From positions 434,001-498,000 of the forward strand of contig CAWFAS010000003.1 of NCBI GenBank assembly GCA_963813895.1: a DNA stretch of 64,000 nucleotides, written 5' to 3'. The DNA is from DASZWJ01 sp963813895 (GTDB lineage Bacteria; Pseudomonadota; Gammaproteobacteria; JAURND01). Position 1 is the stretch's first letter. Each line of letters begins with the position of its first letter. Shown in pieces: positions 34,735 to 43,040 of this stretch. The notes beneath the pieces were generated by a model. The model was given only the letters and a program-made list of their open reading frames with translations, searched no databases and was not told the origin of the DNA. The translations under genes and the position numbers were made by a program.

Positions 34735-35277
34735 TCAATCCTTAAATGGAAACTGGAAACTGCGCAATAAAGCCCGACCTTCAGCATCGGATTTAGCAGT
34801 CATTGTGATGGTAATATTTAAGCCACGAATTTTATCAATTTTATCGTAGTCTATTTCTGGGAAAACTATCTGTTCACGTATTCCCATAGAATAATTGCCT
34901 GTTCCGTCAAAAGCTTTACCGCTCATGCCCCTAAAATCACGTATGCGGGGTATGGCGATGCTAACCAAGCGATCAAGAAACTCATACATTCGGTCACCAC
35001 GTAAAGTCACTTTACATCCAATGGGCCACCCTTCACGAATCTTGAAACCGGCGATAGAGTTTCGCGCATTGGTAACTATAGGTTTTTGGCCAGCAATTCG
35101 AGTCATATCAGCTTGCGCATGGTCAATAACTTTTTTATCGGTAACCGCCTCACCAACACCCATATTGAGTGTAATTTTGGTGATACGAGGAACTTGCATT
35201 ACGCTGGTATAATTAAATTTACTCATTAAATCTTTTACGATTACATCGCGGTAAAACTGTTTTAATCTAGCTGCCAT
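34735..35277 (-). CDS. rplE: 50S ribosomal protein L5
   Basis: From ATG 35277 the product has 180 residues, normal for the family; a TTG three codons earlier is less likely. It shows MQVPRITKITLNMGVGEAVTD, the GQKPIVTNARNSIAGFKIREG loop and IREQIVFPEIDYDKID. L5 binds 5S rRNA and P-site tRNA. Confidence 0.97.
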   Translation of the reverse strand: MAARLKQFYRDVIVKDLMSKFNYTSVMQVPRITKITLNMGVGEAVTDKKVIDHAQADMTRIAGQKPIVTNARNSIAGFKIREGWPIGCKVTLRGDRMYEFLDRLVSIAIPRIRDFRGMSGKAFDGTGNYSMGIREQIVFPEIDYDKIDKIRGLNITITMTAKSDAEGRALLRSFQFPFKD

Positions 35278-35291
35278 TGTCCTCAAGACCC

Positions 35292-35612
35292 TTATAAATC
35301 AATGACTTCGTTATTGGATTTGAAATAGCGTACTTTTCTGCCGTCTTCCAAAATCCTGAAACCTACTCGATCTGTTTTCTGAGTAACCGGGTTATATAAA
35401 GCCACATTTGAAACATGAATAGGTAGTTCTTTTTGAACAATACCACCCTCAACACCACGTTGCGGATTAGGCCGCACGTGTTTTTTAACCAGATTAACTC
35501 CTTCAACTATCACGTAGTTAATTTTGACGCAGCGCTTTACTTCAGCTCGGCGTCCTTTATCTTTCCCTGTTATGACGACTACGGTGTCGCCCTTTTTAAC
35601 TTTTAATGCCAT
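35292..35612 (-). CDS. rplX: 50S ribosomal protein L24
   Basis: From ATG 35612 the product has 106 residues with the KOW motif KKGDTVVVITGKDKGRRAEV and the EGVNLVKKHVRPNPQ loop. The open frame runs 34 codons further upstream, but that part has no L24 similarity. L24 starts 50S assembly. Confidence 0.96.
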   Translation of the reverse strand: MALKVKKGDTVVVITGKDKGRRAEVKRCVKINYVIVEGVNLVKKHVRPNPQRGVEGGIVQKELPIHVSNVALYNPVTQKTDRVGFRILEDGRKVRYFKSNNEVIDL

Positions 35613-35766
35613 GATTAAGACCACACTATAAAAATTGAATCTCTGAACCCTTTCACGACCCAATCCACTGATGGGCCCATAATTAATCAGGGTAAATCTA
35701 TTTTTTTCTTCCAATGATTCTATGTGTTATACCATAGAAGAGTTGAATATTAAACTGTGTCTGGTG

Positions 35767-36135
35767 CTATAGCACTTCTGGAGCCAGTGAAATAATCTTC
35801 ATAAAATTTTCACCACGTAATTCACGGGTGACTGGTCCAAAAATACGTGTGCCAATAGGCTGTAATTGGGTGTTCAATAACACAACTGCATTATTGTCAA
35901 AACGGATCAAAGATCCATCTTGGCGTCTTACACCTTTTGCAGTGCGTACTACAACAGCATTTAAGACTTCACCTTTTTTAACCTTTCCACGCGGGATGGC
36001 TTCTTTAACACTGACTTTTATAACATCGCCAATTGAGGCGTAACGACGCTTTGAGCCACCCAATACTTTGATACACATGACCCGACGCGCTCCGCTATTA
36101 TCAGCCACATCGAGAACAGACTGCATTTGTATCAT
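35767..36135 (-). CDS. rplN: 50S ribosomal protein L14
   Basis: The 122-residue product has the standard start MIQMQSVLDVADNSGARRV and the signature region VKKGEVLNAVVVRTAKGVRRQDGS. It forms part of the subunit bridge B8. It is preceded by a 367-base spacer, so it may have an additional promoter. Confidence 0.97.
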   Translation of the reverse strand: MIQMQSVLDVADNSGARRVMCIKVLGGSKRRYASIGDVIKVSVKEAIPRGKVKKGEVLNAVVVRTAKGVRRQDGSLIRFDNNAVVLLNTQLQPIGTRIFGPVTRELRGENFMKIISLAPEVL

Positions 36136-36502
36136 ATTTTATTCCTCTCCCAAAGGTTATCCTAGATAAAGGTTGGTGATTTTATCACGTTACGGATAAA
36201 ATGCACGCACAAAAACACTTTTTCTCTGCTTTAGACCAAAATTTTATTTTCCCTGGAGAAATGTGTCCGAAATAAATCAGCTCGGCTATACTGTTCACCC
36301 TGAGTACATACTCAAATAACGATTCAGGAAAAGTATACTCAAATACATTATTCCATCATAAAAATGAAATTCAGGTTGGGATCAAGCGTATTTTTCACCT
36401 ACTCCAGAGCACCTTCTTCTAAATTTGCTAATCTATTTTTATAAATCAGTAATTAGCATGCTCATGAGCTGAAATTATCTGAAAAAACTAGACGGGTTTA
36501 AG
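36136..36502. other. 367-base spacer between rpsQ and rplN
   Basis: In most bacteria these genes are almost contiguous. I see no coding frame, no clear terminator and no repeat of the families found elsewhere in the window. The spacer is AT-rich. It may contain a promoter or be a neutral expansion. Confidence 0.5.
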
Positions 36503-36766
36503 TTACTGCGCTTTTTCAATGATATCCACTAATTCCCAACTCTTGGTTTTAGAGATAGGACGGCATTCTTTGATAAGTACGACATCACCATTCTGGCATT
36601 TATTTTCCTTATCATCTACATGCAATTTAGTAGAACGACGCAAATATTTTCCATATACGGGATGTTTGACTTTACGCTCAATACGTACAACTATGGAGTT
36701 AGTCATTTTATTGCTAACTACAACTCCTGTCAGAGTATGAATATTTTTTTTAGCTTGTTCGCTCAT
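36503..36766 (-). CDS. rpsQ: 30S ribosomal protein S17
   Basis: The 87-residue OB-fold protein has LTGVVVSNKMTNSIVVRIERKVKHPVYGKYLRRSTKLHVDDKEN, the classic S17 core. It binds the 5' domain of 16S rRNA. Its ATG overlaps the rpmC stop by four bases (ATGA). Confidence 0.97.
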   Translation of the reverse strand: MSEQAKKNIHTLTGVVVSNKMTNSIVVRIERKVKHPVYGKYLRRSTKLHVDDKENKCQNGDVVLIKECRPISKTKSWELVDIIEKAQ

Positions 36767-36963
36767 TCTTCACCTGCTTGTTTTTCACGAATTATAGTTT
36801 TAACGCGAGCAATAAGGCGCCGCACACGTTTAAAATGACTGGGTTTAGCTTCTAAACCTTGAGTAACTTTCTGCATTCGCAAATTAAATTGTTCGCGAAG
36901 TAATGCATGTAACTCATCAGATAATTCAGTTGCTGTTTTTGTTCTTAATTCAGATATTTCCAT
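36763..36963 (-). CDS. rpmC: 50S ribosomal protein L29
   Basis: The 66-residue helical hairpin protein (ELRTKTATELSDELHALLREQFNLRMQKVTQGLEAKPSHFKRVRRLIARVKTI) sits at the tunnel exit next to L23. It overlaps rplP by one base and rpsQ by four, so the three are tightly coupled. Confidence 0.96.
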   Translation of the reverse strand: MEISELRTKTATELSDELHALLREQFNLRMQKVTQGLEAKPSHFKRVRRLIARVKTIIREKQAGEE

Positions 36964-37376
36964 TACATCACCGTTCTTTCAATGAATAGAGTAGCCATAG
37001 GTAATTTTGCTGCGGCTAATGCAAACGCTTCGCGTGCCAGATCTTCAGGAACACCTTCCATTTCAAATAAAATACGACCAGGTTGGATCTGTGCTACCCA
37101 ATATTCAACTGGACCTTTTCCTTTACCTTGTCGAACTTCTAAAGGTTTCTTGGTAATAGGTTTATCTGGAAATACTCGGATCCATATTTTCCCGCCACGT
37201 TTAATGTGACGTGTAATGGCACGACGAGCTGCCTCAATTTGGCGGGCGGTTAAACGACCCCGACCAATTGCTTTTAAGCCAAACTCACCGAAACTAACTT
37301 TAGAACCACGAATCGCCAATCCACGATTTCGGTCCTTAAATTGTTTCCGGAATTTTGTTCGTTTGGGTTGTAACAT
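36963..37376 (-). CDS. rplP: 50S ribosomal protein L16
   Basis: The 137-residue product begins MLQPKRTKFRKQFKDRNRG and ends with PMATLFIERTVM. The middle holds the signature RRAITRHIKRGGKIWIRVFPDKPITKKPLEVRQGKGKG. L16 lies near the A site. Length is normal. Confidence 0.97.
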   Translation of the reverse strand: MLQPKRTKFRKQFKDRNRGLAIRGSKVSFGEFGLKAIGRGRLTARQIEAARRAITRHIKRGGKIWIRVFPDKPITKKPLEVRQGKGKGPVEYWVAQIQPGRILFEMEGVPEDLAREAFALAAAKLPMATLFIERTVM

Positions 37377-37457
37377 TCCCCTTCCCCTCTAACTGGTACA
37401 CTTTAGTTTAAGTGTTCGGCCACTAAATAAATGACCACATTTTGTCAAAAAAATTGC

Positions 37458-38132
37458 TTACCGCTCTTTAGGTGCAGCTTCTTTAATTACTTTTTCAGCA
37501 CCGACTTTCTTAAATATTTCACCCTTAAAAATCCAAACTTTGACACCTATAACACCATATGTTGTAAGCGATATTGCAGTTGCATAATCAATATCTGCAC
37601 GAAAGGTATGAAGAGGAACCCTGCCCTCACGATACCATTCAGTTCTGGCAATTTCACTTCCACCTAAACGTCCACTGACTGTAACTTTAATACCTAAAGC
37701 ACCTTGCTTCATTGCGCTCTGTACAGCACGTTTCATAGCACGCCTAAACATAACGCGGCGTTCAATTTGTTGGGCAACACTTTGGGCAACCAGAGCAGCA
37801 TCTAATTCTGGTTTACGTACTTCTTCAATATTAATATGAACCGGCACGCCCATCATACGGCTAACTTCTTGACGCAGATCGTCAACGTCTCCACCTTTTT
37901 TGCCAATAATTACACCGGGTCGAGCTGTGTGAATGGTAATACGCGCATTACGAGCTGGTCGTTCAATCTGAATACGACTCACTGATGCAGCTGCAAGTTT
38001 TTTTTCTAAATACCGACGAACGGTGAGATCTACATTCAAGTAGTCAGCATATTGTGCACCCGCATACCATTTTGATGTCCAATCTTTAATGATACCTAAC
38101 CGAATACCTATTGGATTTACTTTTTGTCCCAT
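37458..38132 (-). CDS. rpsC: 30S ribosomal protein S3
   Basis: The 224-residue product has a KH domain (IHTARPGVIIGKKGGDVDDLR, about 50-70) and the C-terminal signature GALGIKVTVSGRLGGSEIARTEWYREGRVPLHTFRADIDY. S3 lines the mRNA entry channel and has helicase-like function with S4 and S5. It is separated from rplV by 133 bases. Confidence 0.97.
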   Translation of the reverse strand: MGQKVNPIGIRLGIIKDWTSKWYAGAQYADYLNVDLTVRRYLEKKLAAASVSRIQIERPARNARITIHTARPGVIIGKKGGDVDDLRQEVSRMMGVPVHINIEEVRKPELDAALVAQSVAQQIERRVMFRRAMKRAVQSAMKQGALGIKVTVSGRLGGSEIARTEWYREGRVPLHTFRADIDYATAISLTTYGVIGVKVWIFKGEIFKKVGAEKVIKEAAPKER

Positions 38133-38265
38133 GCATTTCTCTCTGTTATATTCTCATAATTCCCCACTTTCTCTCATGGAGAAGGATGGGGCATTGTCAG
38201 GAAGAAACAAGTGTAATCTTCCCCATAGACCCGGGCACAAGGCTAATATCCGAGTGTGTGTGAAA

Positions 38266-38610
38266 CTAATTGCTCTTTATCTCGTCAGAAACTTTAACTG
38301 TAATATGGCAGGTTCTTTTTAAAATACGGGCCCCTCTTCCTCTAGCACGGGCATGCATACGTTTAAAAACGGGACCTTCATCAACAAAAACTGTCGATAC
38401 TTTCAATTCATCAATATCTGCGCCTTCATTATGTTCGGCATTTGCAATAGCAGAATCTAAGGCTTTTTTTAGCATTGCCGCAGCTTTTTTTGTGCTAAAA
38501 GTCAATACGTTTACAGCCTTTGCTACCGTTAACCCGCGGATCTGATCTGCTACTAGGCGGGCTTTTTGCGCAGAAATTCGCGCATATTTATATTTTGCAG
38601 CGATTTCCAT
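38266..38610 (-). CDS. rplV: 50S ribosomal protein L22
   Basis: The 114-residue product has RISAQKARLVADQIRGLTVAKAVNVL and the long hairpin loop (FVDEGPVFKRMHARARGRGARILKRTCHITV) that lines the exit tunnel. It follows rpsS by three bases. Confidence 0.97.
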   Translation of the reverse strand: MEIAAKYKYARISAQKARLVADQIRGLTVAKAVNVLTFSTKKAAAMLKKALDSAIANAEHNEGADIDELKVSTVFVDEGPVFKRMHARARGRGARILKRTCHITVKVSDEIKSN

Positions 38611-38613
38611 ATA

Positions 38614-38895
38614 TTAATCCTCTTTCTTAGCTTTTTTGTCACCGGAATGCCCACGGAAAGTGCGGGTATGTGCAAATTCACCTAGCTTATGACCCACCAT
38701 ATTTTCTGTAATGTAAATAGGCACATGTTGTCGTCCATTATGAACTGCAATAGTGATACCCAACATTTCAGGAAGGATCATTGAGCGGCGTGACCAGGTT
38801 TTAACTGGGCGCTTGCTATCTTTAGTAGCAGCATCTTGCACTTTTTTTAATAAGTGGTGATCTACAAAAGGCCCTTTTTTGATTGAACGCGGCAC
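38614..38895 (-). CDS. rpsS: 30S ribosomal protein S19
   Basis: The start is taken as GTG 38895, giving MPRSIKKGPFVDHHLLKKV and 93 residues; GAGG lies nine bases upstream of it. The open frame begins five codons earlier. The signature GRQHVPIYITENMVGHKLGEFAHTRTFRGHSG is complete. S19 is in the 30S head. Confidence 0.96.
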   Translation of the reverse strand: MPRSIKKGPFVDHHLLKKVQDAATKDSKRPVKTWSRRSMILPEMLGITIAVHNGRQHVPIYITENMVGHKLGEFAHTRTFRGHSGDKKAKKED

Positions 38896-38979
38896 GTATA
38901 TTAACCTCACAATTAAAATTAAAAATCCTTAACAAATTCCTATTTAAAGGATAAACATCTAAGAAGAGTATAAATACCC

Positions 38980-39804
38980 TTATTTGCTGCGTCGATCCTT
39001 AACTATCATATTAGTAGTACGCTTATTCTTACGTGTTTTATATCCCTTAGTTGGAACACCATGGGGGCTTACAGGGTGACGACCTCCTGAGGTACGACCT
39101 TCACCACCACCATGTGGGTGATCAACTGGATTCATAGCAACACCACGAACGGTAGGTCTGATTCCTCGCCAGCGCGAAGCACCTGCCTTTCCTAAGGAAC
39201 GAAGATTATTTTCTGAATTGGAAACTTCCCCAATACAAGCCCTGCAAGTGGATAAAATGCGGCGAATTTCACCTGAACGAATTCGTACTAAAGCATAACT
39301 CGCTTCTCGAGCTACTAATTGAGCAGAAGTCCCAGCACTACGGACTAACTGAGCTCCTTTCCCAGGCTTTAACTCAATACAGTGAATAGTAGAGCCTACA
39401 GGAATATTTTGCAAAGGCATACAGTTGCCCGGTTTAATAGGTGAACCTACTCCGGACATCACTTCTGAACCAGCTGCTACGCCTTTAGGGGCTATGATAT
39501 AACGTCGTTCACCATCATTATATAAAACTAATGCAATAAATGCAGAACGATTAGGATCGTACTCAACGCGCTCAATTTTACCAATTATATTCTCTTTATC
39601 CCGCTTGAAATCAATTATGCGATAATGTTTTTTATGACCACCGCCCCTACGCCTTACTGTGATGCGCCCTTGGTTATTGCGCGCACTAATACGTTTTTTG
39701 GATTGCGTGAGCGGTTTATGGGGGGTGCCTTTGTGTAAATCAGGATTGACAACTTTTATTACAGCTCGGCGACCTGGCGAAGTTGGTTTTGTCTTAACTA
39801 ACAT
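38980..39804 (-). CDS. rplB: 50S ribosomal protein L2
   Basis: The 274-residue product has two beta-barrel domains and the C-terminal signature GVAMNPVDHPHGGGEGRTSGGRHPVSPHG. The conserved histidine there is next to the peptidyl-transferase centre. Length is normal. Confidence 0.98.
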   Translation of the reverse strand: MLVKTKPTSPGRRAVIKVVNPDLHKGTPHKPLTQSKKRISARNNQGRITVRRRGGGHKKHYRIIDFKRDKENIIGKIERVEYDPNRSAFIALVLYNDGERRYIIAPKGVAAGSEVMSGVGSPIKPGNCMPLQNIPVGSTIHCIELKPGKGAQLVRSAGTSAQLVAREASYALVRIRSGEIRRILSTCRACIGEVSNSENNLRSLGKAGASRWRGIRPTVRGVAMNPVDHPHGGGEGRTSGGRHPVSPHGVPTKGYKTRKNKRTTNMIVKDRRSK

Positions 39805-39834
39805 GATAATAAACTCCTATTCTCTTTGGCGCGC

Positions 39835-40137
39835 TTATGCACCGGTGAGATCAATTTTATGACCTTCTGCCAATTTGACATAGGCTTTCTTCCAACCTTT
39901 GCGACGGCCTTCAATTTTTCCAAAACGTCTGGCTTTACTTTTTACTCGACTAACTTGAACCGCATCCACTTTTACTTTGAATAAAAGTTCTACAGCTTGT
40001 TTAATTTCAGGTTTGCTGGCGCTATTAAGTACTTTAAATACATATTGACGATGAATCCCAATTAATGCGCTTTTCTCTGTAACACGAGGTGTTAACAAAA
40101 CTGTCATCAGATACGCTTCGTGAGCAACATTACTCAT
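39835..40137 (-). CDS. rplW: 50S ribosomal protein L23
   Basis: From ATG 40137 (MSNVAHEAYLMTVLLTPRVTEKS) the product has 100 residues. Its start overlaps the rplD stop as ATGA. The core (YVFKVLNSASKPEIKQAVELLFKVKVDAVQVSRVKSKARRFG) is standard. L23 docks trigger factor and SRP at the tunnel exit. The open frame continues upstream inside rplD without meaning. Confidence 0.96.
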   Translation of the reverse strand: MSNVAHEAYLMTVLLTPRVTEKSALIGIHRQYVFKVLNSASKPEIKQAVELLFKVKVDAVQVSRVKSKARRFGKIEGRRKGWKKAYVKLAEGHKIDLTGA

Positions 40138-40751
40138 TGTAATTTTTCCTCCACCTGTTTGAGCGCGTTCACCGTTATTAATACATGGTCGAAAGCAACC
40201 AGGTTTGCCGGACTGATCTGAGAAGAGGAACATACCTGAACTTTATGCAGATTACGAGCAGCTAACATGATATTACGGTCAACTTCTTCACTGACTATCA
40301 GTACCTTATCTACCTTGAAGGTTTGCAATTTGGCCACGAGATCACGAGTTTTAGGCTCACTTAAAGAGAACTCCGGCACTAAAACCAGACGTTCTTGCCT
40401 TACCAATTCAGATAATATTGAGCGCATTGCACTTTCATACATCTTACGATTCACTTTTTGTGAATAGTCCCTAGGGGTAGCGGCGAATACTTTACCACCT
40501 TTACGCCATAATGGGCTACGAATAGTTCCTGCTCTAGCTCTACCCGTTCCTTTTTGGCGCCAGGGTTTGATCCCGCCTCCACTAACTTCTGCACGGGTTT
40601 TTTGTGCTTTAGTTCCTGCACGGGCACCTGCTAGATACGCAATAAGAACCTGATGAACCAAAGGCTCATTAAAATTAGTACCAAAAATATTATCCGAAAC
40701 ATTAAGTTTTTGATTAGACTCTTGATCGGGAGTTACTATGTTTATTTCCAC
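40134..40751 (-). CDS. rplD: 50S ribosomal protein L4
   Basis: The 205-residue product has the tunnel loop AQKTRAEVSGGGIKPWRQKGTGRARAGTIRSPLWRKGGKVF. In E. coli L4 represses the S10 operon through its leader; here no free S10 leader exists because rpsJ overlaps tuf, so that control is probably absent or different. It follows rplC by three bases. Confidence 0.97.
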   Translation of the reverse strand: MEINIVTPDQESNQKLNVSDNIFGTNFNEPLVHQVLIAYLAGARAGTKAQKTRAEVSGGGIKPWRQKGTGRARAGTIRSPLWRKGGKVFAATPRDYSQKVNRKMYESAMRSILSELVRQERLVLVPEFSLSEPKTRDLVAKLQTFKVDKVLIVSEEVDRNIMLAARNLHKVQVCSSSQISPANLVAFDHVLITVNALKQVEEKLQ

Positions 40752-40754
40752 CGC

Positions 40755-41402
40755 TTATTTCTCCCTTTTTTTAACGGATGATCGAATTAATACATAACCA
40801 CCTATTGCTCCTGGGACTACTCCCTTTACAAACAATAGATTTTTCTCAGCATCTACTCGGACCACTTCTTGATTTTGCATAGTACGACGCACATTACCTA
40901 ATTGACCGGCCATTTTTTTACCACGAAATACTCGACCTGGGCTTTGGTTCATACCCACAGAACCAGGAGCTCGGTGAGAGAGTGAATTACCATGAGTGGC
41001 GTCTTGGGAACGAAAGTGATGACGTTTGATTGTGCCAGCAAAACCCTTTCCTTTAGTAATGCCGCTAATATCGACTTTTTGCCCCACTTGGAATAAATCA
41101 GCAGTTAACGCATGGCCAGAAACAATTTCTTCTCCTTCACCGTCTTGCAAGGGAAATTCCCAAAGCCCACGTCCAGCCTGTGCTCCTGCCTTGGCATAAT
41201 GGCCTGCCAAAGGCTTGTTAATACGCGAGGCCAATTGTGATCCTGCTGCAACTTGCAACGAACGATATCCATCGGTCTCTTTTGTCTTTACTTGGGTCAC
41301 ACGGTTCGCATCGATATATAAAACTGTGACGGGTATTGATAACCCATCATCATTAAAAACGCGGGTCATCCCGTATTTACAACCAACTAACCCTATGGGC
41401 AT
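40755..41402 (-). CDS. rplC: 50S ribosomal protein L3
   Basis: The 215-residue product has IGLVGCKYGMTRVFNDDGLSIPVTVL and the signature DISGITKGKGFAGTIKRHHFRSQDATHGNSLSHRAPGSVGMNQSPGRVFRGKKMAGQLG. The conserved Gln of MNQSPG is the site modified by PrmB. L3 nucleates 50S assembly. Confidence 0.97.
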   Translation of the reverse strand: MPIGLVGCKYGMTRVFNDDGLSIPVTVLYIDANRVTQVKTKETDGYRSLQVAAGSQLASRINKPLAGHYAKAGAQAGRGLWEFPLQDGEGEEIVSGHALTADLFQVGQKVDISGITKGKGFAGTIKRHHFRSQDATHGNSLSHRAPGSVGMNQSPGRVFRGKKMAGQLGNVRRTMQNQEVVRVDAEKNLLFVKGVVPGAIGGYVLIRSSVKKREK

Positions 41403-41482
41403 TGCGATTACTCCAATATATTCTCAGAATTCCTAGGATATCATAGCTTCCAGGAAGTGAGGGACATAGTCCCAATAAGACT

Positions 41483-41809
41483 TTAATCTACGCTTATCTG
41501 GACATCGACCCCTGCTGCCAAATCTAGTTTCATTAAGGCATCAACTGTTTTATCAGTTGGCTGAATGATATCTACTAGGCGTTTATGAGTGCGCATTTCG
41601 TATTGATCCTGCGCATCTTTATCCGCATTGGGCGATACCAATACTGAAAACCGTTCGATCTGTGTCGGCAATGGGATGGGGCCACGAATTTGTGCGCCAG
41701 TCCGCTTAGCCGTCTCAACGATTTCGTAAGTTGCTATATCAATAAGACGATGATCAAATGCCTTTAAACGGATACGTATTCTTTGATTTTTTCTCACAAG
41801 TGCGACCAT
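41483..41809 (-). CDS. rpsJ: 30S ribosomal protein S10
   Basis: The 108-residue product has QRIRIRLKAFDHRLIDIATYEIVETAKRTGAQIRGPIPLPT, the S10 core; in E. coli S10 is also transcription factor NusE. Compared with the usual 103 residues, it carries a few extra at the start (MVALVRKN). Its ATG overlaps the tuf stop (TAATG), so translation depends on tuf and no separate S10 promoter or leader is needed. Confidence 0.96.
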   Translation of the reverse strand: MVALVRKNQRIRIRLKAFDHRLIDIATYEIVETAKRTGAQIRGPIPLPTQIERFSVLVSPNADKDAQDQYEMRTHKRLVDIIQPTDKTVDALMKLDLAAGVDVQISVD

Positions 41810-43000
41810 TATTCAATCACCCTAGCAACAACACCAGCACCTACTGTGCGACCACCTTCGCGAATCGCGAAATTTAAACCCTTCTTCCATCGCAATGGGA
41901 CTATCTAATATAATCGTCATCTGGATGTTATCTCCTGGCATCACCATCTCTACACCTTCCGGTAACTGGACTTCTCCGGTTACGTCTGTCGTTCTGAAAT
42001 AAAATTGCGGACGATATCCTTTGAAAAATGGCGTATGTCTTCCTCCTTCTTCTTTAGATAATACATACACTTCAGCTTCAAACTTGGTATGCGGCGTTAT
42101 ACTGCCTGGCTTCGCTAATACTTGACCTCGTTCTACTTCTTCACGTTTCGTTCCACGTAATAACACACCTACGTTATCTCCCGCTCGACCTTCGTCTAGA
42201 ACTTACGGAACATCTCAACTCCAGTACAAGTCGTTTTAATGGTCGGCTTTAATCCTACAATCTCAACTTCTTCCCCTACTTTGACAATACCTCTTTCTAC
42301 TCGTCCAGTCACCACCGTTCCTCGACCCGAAATCGAGAATACATCTTCAATCGGCATCAAGAATGGCTGATCAATCTTGCGTTCCGGTTCCGGAAAATAA
42401 TCATCCATTGCTGCAACTAGCTTAAAGATTGATGGTACCCCAATCTCACTGCTATCTCCTTCCAATGCCTTTAATGCCGAACCCACAACAATAGGAGTGT
42501 TATCTCCTGGAAAGTCGTATTTGGTCAATAAATCTCTGACTTCCATTTCTACCAATTCTAATAATTCTGTATCGTCTACCATGTCCGCTTTATTCAAATA
42601 AACCACAATATACGGCACACCTACCTGACGAGCCAATAAAATATGTTCTCGGGTTTGCGGCATAGGGCCATCCGCTGCCGATACCACTAAAATCGCTCCA
42701 TCCATCTGCGCTGCACCCGTAATCATGTTCTTTACATAATCAGCATGTCCTGGGCAATCCACGTGTGCATAATGGCGGTTTTCTGATTGGTATTCTACGT
42801 GCGCCGTCGCAATCGTTATTCCGCGTGCTTTTTCTTCTGGCGCCTTATCAATCTGATCGTAGGCCAGTGCATTCTCCACCAAACTTATCCGCCAATACTT
42901 TCGTTAAGGCTGCTGTTAATGTCGTCTTACCGTGATCTACGTGACCTATGGTGCCTACATTAAAATGCGGCTTCGTTCGTTCAAATTTTTCCTTTGACAT
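41809..43000 (-). CDS. tuf: Elongation factor Tu, copy 1 (broken by three single-base indels)
   Basis: EF-Tu delivers aminoacyl-tRNA to the ribosome. Alignment with the intact copy at 60089-61279 shows three one-base changes: an extra T near 41885, a missing G near 42201 and an extra base near 42872. The reading is 1,192 bases against 1,191 for the intact copy, exactly the net effect. Protein sequence is conserved on both sides of every break. The product is probably normal and the indels are probably consensus errors. About 5% of residues differ from the other copy (for example VDDTELLELVEMEV against VDDAELLELVELEI). It lies in the str operon between fusA and rpsJ. Confidence 0.93.
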
Positions 43001-43040
43001 GGTTTCACCTCTTCTATTAATCTAAATTCAACTTATGCTG

